A DNA stretch of 40,038 nucleotides from a bacterium (GTDB lineage Bacteria; Desulfobacterota; Binatia; UBA1149; CAITLU01), in assembly GCA_003354045.1 (NCBI GenBank), contig PIVZ01000003.1, forward strand, positions 1-40,038. The letters run 5' to 3'. Positions within the stretch are counted from its first letter, which is position 1. Every line of letters begins with the position of its first letter. Under the pieces are notes generated by a model, which did no database searches, had not been told where the DNA came from, and worked only from the letters and a program-made list of their open reading frames with translations. The position numbers and the translations under genes were made by a program. This document shows, piece by piece, positions 1 to 8,507 of this stretch.

Positions 1-165
1 AGGCGTACTCGGCGTCGGACTCGGCGGCGTACTCGGCGTCGGACTCGGCGGCGTCCTCGGCGGCGCACTCGGCGTACTCGGCGCGCTTGGCGGCGGACTT
101 GGCGTCGGACTCGGCGGCGCGCTCGGCGCGCTTGGCGGCGTACTCGGCGGCGCACTCGGCGCGCT
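1..165. repeat. Left copy of near-terminal direct repeat (matches 39886-40038; 12 nt longer)
   Basis: First ~38 nt and nt 67-165 match the right end of the window; the middle differs and is 12 nt longer. Confidence 0.85.
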
Positions 166-272
166 CGGCGGCTGACTCGGCGGCGTACTCGGCGCGCTCG
201 GCGGCGGACTTGGCGGCGCGCCAATGGCAAACTACCCGCCTCTTCGAGTACCTCGACGGCACACGGTCGTGA
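1..272 (+). CDS. C-terminal part of Imm-5/DUF7666-like protein (continues from 39477..40038 if circular); Ala/Ser-rich repeat tail
   Basis: Frame 3 open from base 3 to TGA at 270-272 (...AYSASDSAAYSASDSAASSAAHSAYSARLAADL...RQWQTTRLFEYLDGTRS*); same repeat and frame at the right end of the window. Confidence 0.7.
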   Translation, partial: AYSASDSAAYSASDSAASSAAHSAYSARLAADLASDSAARSARLAAYSAAHSARSAADSAAYSARSAADLAARQWQTTRLFEYLDGTRS

Positions 273-481
273 AGCGAACCGAATTCATCCCGCGCGAAGG
301 CGAACGCTCACCCCCGCGAGTGGGTCGGAGCGGTGGCAGACACCCGTTGCTGTCCCGCGACGACGACCGGCCCGCTCGCATTCGGAACTGGTTCACATGG
401 CTCTTCACCGATGGTCGGGGGAGGGGAGGCGGCATCAGTGGGCTGGGAGAGGCTGCTGATGCCGCTGTGGAGGACGAATGA
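269..481 (+). CDS. hypothetical protein
   Basis: GTG start overlapping the upstream stop (GTGA); stop overlaps the next ATG (ATGA). Confidence 0.45.
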   Translation: MKRTEFIPREGERSPPRVGRSGGRHPLLSRDDDRPARIRNWFTWLFTDGRGRGGGISGLGEAADAAVEDE

Positions 482-1308
482 AGGCACCTGAGTACGACGA
501 TGAGAAGGTTGCGCTGTCACCCAGCACGGGCGAAACGCTGATCGAAGAGTCACCGCTGCACGCCCACACGTTTCACCGGCTTCTCGGCGGCAAGCGGCGC
601 AAGGGCACGGGGGCGACTGACCTGGGCACACTATTCCACGCGCTGCTGCTCGAAGACGGCAAGGGTGTCGAGGTCATCGACGCGGACGCATTCCGGTCGA
701 ACGACGCAAAGGCCGCGCGGGATCTCGCTATCTCCAAAGGCCTCGTACCTGTCGTCAAGCCGAAGTACGAGGCCGCGCTCCCGGTCGTGGAGCGGATTCG
801 CGAGAACATGGCGAAGGCGGGGTTTCCGCAAGCGAGTGGCGCGTCTGAGGTCAAGGTGGAGTGGAAGGAAGCCGCCGAACCGCGCGATGTCGTCTGCCAC
901 GCACGCATTGACTGGCTGAGCGACGACTGGACACGGATCGTCGATCTCAAGACGACCGAGGGCAGCGTCCACCCGGATGCCTGCACGGCGAGCCTGTTCC
1001 GCTATGGCGGCGCGATGCAGGATGCCGCCTATCGCAGTGCCGTGACGACGCTCCATCCGGAACTTGCGGGTCGCGTGTCGTTCACGTTCTGGTTCGTCGA
1101 ACTGCGCGAGCCCTACGCGGTCACACCGATGGAAGCTGCGGGCTGTATGCGCGAGTTCGGCGAGTCGCGTTGGCAGCGGGCGATTGCGCTGTGGTCGCGT
1201 TGTCTGGAGAACGATGAGTGGCCCGGCTACGCGACATCCGGCCGACCGAACCCCGCCTATGTCCCCGCGTGGGCAATGGCGAAGGAAACGATGGAGGACG
1301 CAGCTTGA
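478..1308 (+). CDS. PDDEXK-family (exodeoxyribonuclease VIII-like) nuclease
   Basis: 276 aa; TDLGTLFHALLLE, HARIDWL...RIVDLKTT, YGGAMQDAAY motifs typical of RecE/PDDEXK_1 phage exonucleases. Confidence 0.8.
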   Translation: MKAPEYDDEKVALSPSTGETLIEESPLHAHTFHRLLGGKRRKGTGATDLGTLFHALLLEDGKGVEVIDADAFRSNDAKAARDLAISKGLVPVVKPKYEAALPVVERIRENMAKAGFPQASGASEVKVEWKEAAEPRDVVCHARIDWLSDDWTRIVDLKTTEGSVHPDACTASLFRYGGAMQDAAYRSAVTTLHPELAGRVSFTFWFVELREPYAVTPMEAAGCMREFGESRWQRAIALWSRCLENDEWPGYATSGRPNPAYVPAWAMAKETMEDAA

Positions 1309-2231
1309 CCGACCGAACCTTCGACGCGAAACCCGCCACCCGAGAGCGCGTGCCGCTTCTCGTCGGACTCATGGGTCCGTCGGGCTGCGGGAAGACGATG
1401 AGCGCACTGCGCCTAGCGACCGGAATGCAGCGCGTCACCGACGGGGAAATCTACGTCATCGACACGGAGAGCCGCCGGGCGCTGCACTACGCGGACGACT
1501 TCGAGTTCCAGCACGTCCAGTTCGACGCGCCCTTCAGCCCGCTCGACTACCTCGCCGCCATCGAATTCTGCGTGTCGAAGGGCGCGAAGATCATCGTCGT
1601 GGACTCACTATCGCACGAACACGAAGGGCCGGGCGGCGTGCTGGAGTGGCATGACAAGGAGATGGGCGGCGACTTCAAGAAGTCGATGATCGCATGGCAG
1701 AAGCCCAAGGCGGCGCGACGGCGACTCATCAACAATGTTCTTCAGCTTGGCGTCAACGCGATCTGCTGCTTCCGCGCCAAGGAGAAGATGAAGATCATCC
1801 CCAAGAAGGAGCCCGTTCCGCTGGGCTGGATGCCAATTGCGGGCGAGGAGTTCCTGTACGAGCAAACCGTCAACTGCCTGCTCTACCCCGCGAGTGGCGG
1901 CGTGCCGACATGGAAGTCCGACGAGATCGGCGAGCGGGCGATGATGAAGTGCCCGCGCCAGTTCAACCACATCTTCGCGGATAGCCAACCACTCTCCGAA
2001 GACATCGGCCAACAGCTCGCCGAGTGGGCAGAGGGGTCGTCGGACGCGCCAAGCGAAGCGGAATTCGAGGCGCTGAAAGCCGCACTCGACCACGCCGAAT
2101 CAATCGCCGCGCTGGACTGCCTGTTGGCTGAGAACAGGTCGCTCCCGTGGACACCGAGCCAGCGCGAATTGATCCGCGAGGCATACACGAACCGGAAGGC
2201 CGAGTTGGCCGAGGAGCCCGCCGATGCCTGA
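1305..2231 (+). CDS. AAA ATPase, Sak4-like single-strand annealing/recombination protein
   Basis: TTG start overlapping the upstream stop (TTGA); Walker A GPSGCGKT, Walker B IIVVDS; next to the exonuclease. Confidence 0.75.
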   Translation: MTDRTFDAKPATRERVPLLVGLMGPSGCGKTMSALRLATGMQRVTDGEIYVIDTESRRALHYADDFEFQHVQFDAPFSPLDYLAAIEFCVSKGAKIIVVDSLSHEHEGPGGVLEWHDKEMGGDFKKSMIAWQKPKAARRRLINNVLQLGVNAICCFRAKEKMKIIPKKEPVPLGWMPIAGEEFLYEQTVNCLLYPASGGVPTWKSDEIGERAMMKCPRQFNHIFADSQPLSEDIGQQLAEWAEGSSDAPSEAEFEALKAALDHAESIAALDCLLAENRSLPWTPSQRELIREAYTNRKAELAEEPADA

Positions 2232-2436
2232 GCCGAAGCCGAGTAATCCGTGCGTTATCAACAACGGCGGGACATCCAATGAGGATATCCACTTGCGCGA
2301 CCTCTTCGCGGCGGCGGCGCTGGCGGGGTACTGCGCGAACAGCGAATACGCAGAGTCACCCGAAACCGACCGGGCTACGTGGTCGTACATGGATGCCGAC
2401 GCCATGCTCGCCGAGCGCGAGAAGGAGAGCCGATGA
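2224..2436 (+). CDS. hypothetical phage protein
   Basis: 70 aa ORF, overlaps neighbours in a packed operon. Confidence 0.6.
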   Translation: MPEPKPSNPCVINNGGTSNEDIHLRDLFAAAALAGYCANSEYAESPETDRATWSYMDADAMLAEREKESR

Positions 2437-2627
2437 GCTGCGAAGGCTGCATGTACTGGTCGGAAATGGTCGCTGCGTGCGACGGTGGCGGTCCGGTCAA
2501 GGCACTGTGTATGCACGAAAGCACGAGGGGTTGGTCTTACGATAATCGCATGACATATCAGGGCTGCGCGGAAAAAGAGCCCGGCATCCCGCTTGACATG
2601 CCCGCATGGAGGAGAGCCGATGAGTAG
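2433..2627 (+). CDS. small Cys-rich hypothetical protein
   Basis: ATGA overlap with upstream gene; MSCEGCMYW...C..C. Confidence 0.6.
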   Translation: MSCEGCMYWSEMVAACDGGGPVKALCMHESTRGWSYDNRMTYQGCAEKEPGIPLDMPAWRRADE

Positions 2628-3015
2628 CGTTACTGACGAAGTGTTCGGCGAGATATACGCAGCCTGCAAGCGTAAGGTGTCGAAGGACGTGCGGGAAGAA
2701 CTCCGCAGCCTGCGCGCAAAAGCCAAGAGACTCGAAAGGGTGGAAGCCGAGAACGCGAAGCTGCGCAAGGTGGCCGACGGAGCCGCGGGGGCAGCCAAGA
2801 ATGAACTCGACGCCGGTCGCAAGGCGCTCGCCAAAGATCGTGAGCATGTACGGAATGCGGCGCGAAAGGTGGCGCGTGCCGCTGCCGCTGTCGAGAAGCT
2901 AAAGAAGCTCAGCTTCTCGGCATTCATACACGAGCCCGATGTCTACTGGCAGACCGCCCGCAGCGCACGCCTTGGGATGGCAGCGGTGCGCAGGATGGTG
3001 AGGGTGAAGAAATGA
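2620..3015 (+). CDS. hypothetical protein, coiled-coil
   Basis: Charged helical sequence (RAKAKRLERVEAENAKLRKVADG...). Confidence 0.6.
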   Translation: MSSVTDEVFGEIYAACKRKVSKDVREELRSLRAKAKRLERVEAENAKLRKVADGAAGAAKNELDAGRKALAKDREHVRNAARKVARAAAAVEKLKKLSFSAFIHEPDVYWQTARSARLGMAAVRRMVRVKK

Positions 3016-3401
3016 CCGACGACGCGCGGGCTGCGGCTGAGGCGATACAAAGGTTTCTTGATGATGACGTACTGCTACCAGAGGATGCTGAAGTTCTCAC
3101 CGAACCCATCCAGCGCCTCGCAATCGACCCCGCCGTCGAGGCTGCGCGGCGGGAGGACAAGGATGTAATGCTGGAAATGCGCAAGGCGCTGGAGTTGATG
3201 GAAAGCCTATTTGCAGCGCAACCACCACTCGCCGTGCCAGCTGCGCCCACTATGAAACACGAGAGCGGACTTGTTCCTGTCATGCAGGCGCGAAATAAAG
3301 TTCGCGCCGTGCTCCACGTTGGCACCCGCTCTCTCGAAGACCTGTTCATCGAACACGCGCATGAAGGTGATGGAGGGGGCGACGATGGCGAGGCTCTTTA
3401 G
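3012..3401 (+). CDS. hypothetical protein
   Basis: 129 aa, ATGA overlap with previous gene. Confidence 0.6.
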   Translation: MTDDARAAAEAIQRFLDDDVLLPEDAEVLTEPIQRLAIDPAVEAARREDKDVMLEMRKALELMESLFAAQPPLAVPAAPTMKHESGLVPVMQARNKVRAVLHVGTRSLEDLFIEHAHEGDGGGDDGEAL

Positions 3402-3909
3402 ACATCATTCAGAGCTGACCGATGGCGTTGGCAGGTGTTCTGTTCCGGCATGGAGCGGTGGTTGCCCCGCTGGCTTCTGCGACGAGGACGCTTACGGGAA
3501 GCACGAAGGTCGCACGCCCAGCTACGACGGCTACGTGCCAGCCCTTGCGTGTTACCGGCACGGCGGTCCCAAGGAGAATCAAGCCAAGAAAGAGACAAGC
3601 GAAACAGTCCACGTCGTATTCGACGGCCCGCCGGGTCCGGTTGCTGGTCGATTCGTCGAACTGGAGACGCCCGAAGGTGTCGGCCTGAGTCGCGGCAAGT
3701 GGGTAGACCGTGGCGACGGCATGTGGGCGCTGGAGTTGGAACTTGCTGTCGCCCCTGCCGTCGAGGCTGCCCGCCGCGAGGGGGCGGAGGCGATGCGGGA
3801 GGCGGCGGCTGAGCAGGCATCCGATTTCATCTTCAACGAGGAGGCAGTAGCCGCAATCCGCGCCCTCCCCCTCCCCGCCGGAAGGAGCGAAGACGATGCC
3901 GAGGGTTAG
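3385..3909 (+). CDS. hypothetical protein
   Basis: ORF from ATG 3385 in the packed operon. Confidence 0.6.
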   Translation: MARLFRHHSELTDGVGRCSVPAWSGGCPAGFCDEDAYGKHEGRTPSYDGYVPALACYRHGGPKENQAKKETSETVHVVFDGPPGPVAGRFVELETPEGVGLSRGKWVDRGDGMWALELELAVAPAVEAARREGAEAMREAAAEQASDFIFNEEAVAAIRALPLPAGRSEDDAEG

Positions 3910-4441
3910 CGACGAGTTGTTGAGGCGAGAAGTCGGGCGATATAGTGGGTCGCTACATTCAGACCTCGCCCTCGACCTCCAGGACGCCCGCCGCGAACTC
4001 GCCGAGATTCAGGGGGCCGTTGCGTATGCACACGGCAGACTTGAACGGTATGCACACGGCAGACTTGAACGAGAAGCCGCCTGCCCGCAACCAGAGCACA
4101 TGGCTGATAGCCTTCGGATGCTCGCAGACGAGAGGGCCGCGTGGATCGAGGTTGCGATCGAGCACAATCAACAGTGCGCACAATTGAACCCCACATCGAA
4201 ACCCAGACACCCCCAGCAGGAAGCATGTTCGGAGTGCCGCACTCATCACCCCAATGGCTGGGCCTGTCCAAAACTCCTTGCTGCAACGGAACGCGAACTC
4301 GCCGAGGCTCTGGAAAAGATCGTTCTGCTTAACCGTTTCTGCGAAGCGGCTGGAGCAGAAGCTTACGCGATGGAGAACGGCATGGAGTCCGTAGGGCAGG
4401 CGTGTGCGTTCTTGATCTCAGACGCCGAGGCCAAGCCATGA
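3896..4441 (+). CDS. hypothetical protein with internal 24-bp tandem duplication
   Basis: 181 aa; AYAHGRLERYAHGRLER. Confidence 0.6.
   Translation: MPRVSDELLRREVGRYSGSLHSDLALDLQDARRELAEIQGAVAYAHGRLERYAHGRLEREAACPQPEHMADSLRMLADERAAWIEVAIEHNQQCAQLNPTSKPRHPQQEACSECRTHHPNGWACPKLLAATERELAEALEKIVLLNRFCEAAGAEAYAMENGMESVGQACAFLISDAEAKP
4024..4071. repeat. perfect 24-bp tandem duplication (gtatgcacacggcagacttgaacg x2)
   Basis: Read directly. Confidence 0.95.
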
Positions 4442-4737
4442 AGGACACACTCAAAGAAATCGGCGCGCAGATAGCCCACCTGCTGCTGTGCATGTTGGTA
4501 CTCGCCCCCGTCGTCTTCATGCCCGGCGCGTGGCGAATTCTCGGTGGAGCCATGAGTGGATACCTCGTCGGCTTCATTCGCGAGGACGCGCAGCATCGCA
4601 CGCCGGACCAGACGCCGGAAGGCTGGGGATGGTGGCTCAAGGGGCTGAACACGTACAGCGGCAGGCACAGGGACATGACGGCGTTTGCGCTGGGTGGGCT
4701 GATCGACGGGGCGCTTTATTGGAGGTTCTTGGGATGA
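4438..4737 (+). CDS. membrane protein, hypothetical
   Basis: 99 aa; N-terminal and C-terminal hydrophobic stretches (LLLCMLVLAPVVFMPGAW; FALGGLIDGALYW). Confidence 0.6.
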   Translation: MKDTLKEIGAQIAHLLLCMLVLAPVVFMPGAWRILGGAMSGYLVGFIREDAQHRTPDQTPEGWGWWLKGLNTYSGRHRDMTAFALGGLIDGALYWRFLG

Positions 4738-5462
4738 AACTCGCCCTCGCCCTCATCACCGCCACGCTGCTTGCAGCGCCCACCGCCAACGCGAAGAACT
4801 GGCGTCACCGGCAGGTCGATCACGACGCCACGAAGCGAGTGCTGCTGATTGGGGACTCGATCACAGTGGGACAGGGCGCAAGCAACCGTAACCGAACATC
4901 GTATGCCGCCATATTGCGAAACAAACTACCGTCGCTAGAAATTGTCAACGCTGGTTGCGGCGGTGCCACCAGCGCAGACATCGTGCGGCAAACGCCAGGC
5001 CCGGCATGGGCATGTTCGATGCACGGAACTCTTTGGCCGTCGAAGATTGCTCCTGAGTTGCCGGCTGACGTGGTGATTATCGCCGTTGGATCTAACGACG
5101 TATGGGGTGCGTGGGAAGACGCGCTAATCGAACCAGAGGTCTACGAGGAGAATCTTCGCACGACGATAGGGATGCTCGACGGCGGTCCGGTGATCTTGCT
5201 CACGCCGCCGAAGTGGAAGGGCGCTCGCAGTTCCGTTGTGCTTGACGAACGACTCAGGGCGTACCGCGAGGCCATCTATCGCATTGCTTCAGACACGCTC
5301 TGGGTAGAAGTGGTCGATGTCTATGCGCTGCTGGAACCCGAGGACTTCGAGTGGATCTGGTGGCGAGCGTGGGGGCGCGGTGTCCATCCAAACGACAGCG
5401 GTCATGCGAAGATCGCGGCTGCACTGAATCGCGTCATATCGGCGCTTTTCTCAAAGCGATGA
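4734..5462 (+). CDS. exported SGNH/GDSL-family hydrolase
   Basis: Signal peptide MKLALALITATLLAAPTANA; GDSIT (block I), GSND (block III), HPNDSGH (block V). Confidence 0.85.
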   Translation: MKLALALITATLLAAPTANAKNWRHRQVDHDATKRVLLIGDSITVGQGASNRNRTSYAAILRNKLPSLEIVNAGCGGATSADIVRQTPGPAWACSMHGTLWPSKIAPELPADVVIIAVGSNDVWGAWEDALIEPEVYEENLRTTIGMLDGGPVILLTPPKWKGARSSVVLDERLRAYREAIYRIASDTLWVEVVDVYALLEPEDFEWIWWRAWGRGVHPNDSGHAKIAAALNRVISALFSKR

Positions 5463-5602
5463 AGCTCGCCCTCGCTCTCCTGCTCCTCGGCTGCTCGCCG
5501 CCATCGTTGCCGTTTGGTGATGTCGCGGTCTGCACCAGCCGCTGCACAATGGACCCAGCGGTGCTGGAGGAGTGCCGGTGCGAGTGCCGGTGGGCTGACT
5601 AG
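5459..5602 (+). CDS. small Cys-rich putative lipoprotein
   Basis: 47 aa MKLALALLLLGCSPPS... lipobox-like LLGC; ATGA overlap. Confidence 0.5.
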   Translation: MKLALALLLLGCSPPSLPFGDVAVCTSRCTMDPAVLEECRCECRWAD

Positions 5603-5895
5603 CGAATGTCATGGAACGGCGGCAGGGCTGAGCAGACACCATCCTCAAGGTACGCGAGCCGCTCCCAGATCATTACGTTCTGCGTCGGCAGACCAGCCTC
5701 GTCCGGCCTGAACGCAATAGCGTAGGCAGCCGCATACTCGTCGGTCATGTCGCCGCGCGAGTCGAACCAGCGATCCTTCTCGCAGTCAGTCGTCCCGAGT
5801 CTTCCGCTTTGACAGCCAACGCTGGTAAGAGCCACGCACGCCACCGCGAGCAGACCAAGCAGATTGCGCCTTGTTGGATTCTTGCTGATCTTCAA
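5599..5895 (-). CDS. putative Rz1-like outer-membrane lipoprotein (o-spanin)
   Basis: TTG start at 5895 preceded by GGAGG; lipobox ALTSVGC; overlaps the TM gene 5786-6010 in another frame. Confidence 0.5.
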   Translation of the reverse strand: MKISKNPTRRNLLGLLAVACVALTSVGCQSGRLGTTDCEKDRWFDSRGDMTDEYAAAYAIAFRPDEAGLPTQNVMIWERLAYLEDGVCSALPPFHDIR

Positions 5896-6010
5896 GCTGA
5901 TCCTCCGCGTGCTTCTTGTCGGCCTTGTCGCTGCCGAGGCTGACGAGGTAGATGCCGAACCCAACGACCACCACTAGGATGCCAAGGAACAGCCCGAGTT
6001 CCGGGGTCAT
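5786..6010 (-). CDS. putative Rz-like inner-membrane spanin
   Basis: 74 aa; N-terminal TM (LGLFLGILVVVVGFGIYLVSLG) then charged helix; lysis cassette position. Confidence 0.45.
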   Translation of the reverse strand: MTPELGLFLGILVVVVGFGIYLVSLGSDKADKKHAEDQLEDQQESNKAQSAWSARGGVRGSYQRWLSKRKTRDD

Positions 6011-6204
6011 CCGTTCTTCGACTTGCCGGTGTTCCGAGCGAGCCAGTTGATTGCGTCGAGCGCCTTCTGCGTCCACACATCATCTGCCGTATTCGGCGTG
6101 AGCGTTGCGAGTTGTGCGAATGCTCCGACAATCGCCAAGAGCGACATCAGAATGAGCCCCGCGTTTTCCATGATGAACGAGCCTGCCGCGATGAGTGCTT
6201 CCAT
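6007..6204 (-). CDS. small membrane protein (holin-like candidate)
   Basis: 65 aa with one long hydrophobic segment, in lysis cassette. Confidence 0.55.
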   Translation of the reverse strand: MEALIAAGSFIMENAGLILMSLLAIVGAFAQLATLTPNTADDVWTQKALDAINWLARNTGKSKNG

Positions 6205-6213
6205 GCTGTTCTC

Positions 6214-6462
6214 CTAGCTGTTCAGGGTGAATGTCGTAGTGGTGGGATTGGACACTTCGCCACATGTCCAGAACGGCTGCACGGTCGTCGTGCTGGGTGT
6301 CACCCACCAAGGGTTGACCCAAGTCGGAGACTGGTAAATCGCGGTTGGCTGCACTTCTTTGAGTTTCTCTTGGATGCGCTTCCACTGCTTCTCGCTCGGA
6401 GCGCCCTTCATGGACTCTGTGAATCCGTCGAGCCACGCTTTGAATTCTTCGATTGTGTCCAT
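6214..6462 (-). CDS. hypothetical protein
   Basis: 82 aa, RBS-like GGAGAAC upstream. Confidence 0.55.
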   Translation of the reverse strand: MDTIEEFKAWLDGFTESMKGAPSEKQWKRIQEKLKEVQPTAIYQSPTWVNPWWVTPSTTTVQPFWTCGEVSNPTTTTFTLNS

Positions 6463-6471
6463 GCTGTTCTC

Positions 6472-6969
6472 CTATTTCTGAAACGCTTCCGTGAGGTGCA
6501 TCAGCCGCCGCATCCAGCCCTTGAGAAATACCAGAGATGCCGGGCGACGGCGAACGATCCGAATGAAGTTGCTGAGCCGCTGATCGGTGACGTGCTTGGC
6601 GATGGACGTAGGGTGGGATCTCCCGAGAGCACGCATCGTCTTAGGGCCGAACTTGCCGTCTGGGGTCGCCCCAATCGACCGCTGTAGCGCCTTCGTTGCC
6701 ACCTTGGTCCCTGAGTTCACGGCGTAGTCGAATACGGCGAGAGAGGCCGGATACGCGATGCGGTCACAGCGGCACGGAATCCAGTAGTCCTTCTCGTAAA
6801 TCGCTTCTGCTTCGGCGAGCGTCAGATTGGGAATGTCCACGTCCTTGTGCGCTCGCTGCGAGATGCCGAAGTTGGTTCTGCCGCCGGGGTCCGACGGATG
6901 ATCGACGTACCCGCCTTCTCGGCTGATAACGAAGTCGATACAGCGCCGCCATGACGGTCCCATCGTCAA
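6472..6969 (-). CDS. endolysin, glycosyl hydrolase family 108
   Basis: REGGYVDHPSDPGGRTNFGIS catalytic signature plus C-terminal GH108-associated region. Confidence 0.9.
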   Translation of the reverse strand: MTMGPSWRRCIDFVISREGGYVDHPSDPGGRTNFGISQRAHKDVDIPNLTLAEAEAIYEKDYWIPCRCDRIAYPASLAVFDYAVNSGTKVATKALQRSIGATPDGKFGPKTMRALGRSHPTSIAKHVTDQRLSNFIRIVRRRPASLVFLKGWMRRLMHLTEAFQK

Positions 6970-7193
6970 CTCACATCGTTGATGCGCTTGTGAAGGGTGT
7001 CATGGTCGTCCTTGTTTTCCTTCCTGAAATCCTTCATGTCTTTCTTGACATCACGAATTGTCTCGTTGATGAAGACGAATTCCTTCCGCGTTGCCGTGAA
7101 GAATGAGCTCGCACGCCAGAGCATCACCCCGACTGTTGCAAACGTCCCGAGCGTGCCAACGACAGCGCCCCACTCCCTCAGTAGCTCCAGCAC
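6966..7193 (-). CDS. TM plus coiled-coil protein, holin-like
   Basis: 75 aa; hydrophobic N-terminus, charged coil DVKKDMKDFRKENKDDHDTLHKRI. Confidence 0.55.
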   Translation of the reverse strand: MLELLREWGAVVGTLGTFATVGVMLWRASSFFTATRKEFVFINETIRDVKKDMKDFRKENKDDHDTLHKRINDVS

Positions 7194-7196
7194 GCC

Positions 7197-7427
7197 CTAC
7201 TCCTCATCGCAGATGTCGCCAGTTAGCCGCCCGTCGTCGCACAGTTCCTTGCGGTACTCGTCCACCGCCTTCTCGTCCTCTTGCTTCTGAATCTCGACCT
7301 CGACGTATTGTTCGATGCGCGTGATTCGCTTTTCCTTGTCCGTGTGCCCGTCTTCGGCAACGGCAACCCAACCGCCAACGCCAACGCCGATCAGCAGAAT
7401 CCACCAGTAGTCTTTAAGGATGCTCAT
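7197..7427 (-). CDS. small membrane protein
   Basis: MSILKDYWWILLIGVGVGGWVAVAEDG...; start 7427. Confidence 0.5.
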   Translation of the reverse strand: MSILKDYWWILLIGVGVGGWVAVAEDGHTDKEKRITRIEQYVEVEIQKQEDEKAVDEYRKELCDDGRLTGDICDEE

Positions 7428-7669
7428 CAGTCCCGATACCTCCGCTCGACGCCATAGATCCAATAGTTCAGTTCGTCTGTGTTGAGCGGCATCATGTACC
7501 CGCGCATCGCATCATTGGCGCTAAAGACTAGAACCCACCTATCCCCAGCGGGTCGGCTGTCGATGTAGGCGCACGTCGCAGGATCCGCACTGAAGGCGGC
7601 GCTTGTCCACGACGCCATGCTGCCAGAGGCAACATTCGCAATCAGAAGCAGCAGGAGCGGCAGTCTCAC
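7427..7669 (-). CDS. small predicted exported protein
   Basis: MRLPLLLLLIANVASGSMASW signal-like N-terminus. Confidence 0.55.
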   Translation of the reverse strand: MRLPLLLLLIANVASGSMASWTSAAFSADPATCAYIDSRPAGDRWVLVFSANDAMRGYMMPLNTDELNYWIYGVERRYRD

Positions 7670-8505
7670 GGGATGCTTCCTCCGCGCCAGTTGTCGAAGC
7701 GTATTGCAGTAAACGCGAAATTATCGAACACGCCGACGTGCCGACCGTTGGCTATGCAGGCAGACGACGGGGCGGTGTCCCACGTATCGTCGCAGCCAGC
7801 GGTACAAATTTCATAGGACACTTGGCTAGGGTCTGTCGCCCAATTGGCAAAGGCTACAGGCGCATCTGCACCGTCGAAATGCCATGCCGTCAGTTTGACA
7901 GTATCGTCACGTCCACCGTCAGACGAGATGCCAAGTCCGTCACCAACAACCGGAGTTGCGAAATCACCACCGGCGACGGTGAACGATTTGAGAATCGTGC
8001 ATGTACTTCCGGTGCAGGCCCGAAGACTGATCGTCGTATCCCCCTCGAAGTGGAACCCGTAGAAACATGAATTCGCGTCGTATCCCATGTCCCCGCGTAT
8101 GGCTGGACCGCCGAGCCTCAAATCAGAGAGACTGAATAGCGAGATGCCGGAATACTGTGCAAGGCTCGCCACGCCCGGTTGTGCGTACAAAACGCTCGTG
8201 GCATTCGAAAGCGGCGCGAACAGTGCGACACTACCGGCAGTTCTCCACGTCGCGTTCGGGCTCTTCCAGTCGCACCGCTCCATCGGGCCTTCGTCGGCGC
8301 AAGGCGTTCGCACGGCGGCGCGCGTGAACGAATCAACCCACTCATAGTATCCCGGTGCGCCGCGAGTTGCGCCGCCTTGGCGGTAGCCGCCCTGTGTGCC
8401 CTGTTCGAGCAGTTCACCTTGCGTGCCGCACGGAGCAGCAGCACAGTACGCACTCGCCGATGGAGCAAGCATCAGCAGTAGTGCCGCAATGCAAAGGAAT
8501 CGCAT
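7666..8505 (-). CDS. predicted exported protein, Cys-containing, beta-rich
   Basis: Signal peptide MRFLCIAALLLMLAPSASAYC; 279 aa; start 8505. Confidence 0.65.
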   Translation of the reverse strand: MRFLCIAALLLMLAPSASAYCAAAPCGTQGELLEQGTQGGYRQGGATRGAPGYYEWVDSFTRAAVRTPCADEGPMERCDWKSPNATWRTAGSVALFAPLSNATSVLYAQPGVASLAQYSGISLFSLSDLRLGGPAIRGDMGYDANSCFYGFHFEGDTTISLRACTGSTCTILKSFTVAGGDFATPVVGDGLGISSDGGRDDTVKLTAWHFDGADAPVAFANWATDPSQVSYEICTAGCDDTWDTAPSSACIANGRHVGVFDNFAFTAIRFDNWRGGSIP

Positions 8506-8507
8506 AC

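Noticed and set aside
1-230. CRISPR-like array at window start
   Set aside because: Short 9/12-nt coding repeats in one reading frame, no spacers; a protein tandem repeat.
3130-3800. Shared PAVEAARRE motif in adjacent genes (3012 and 3385) as evidence of duplication
   Set aside because: Only ~9 residues in low-complexity Ala/Arg/Glu helices; too short to claim homology.
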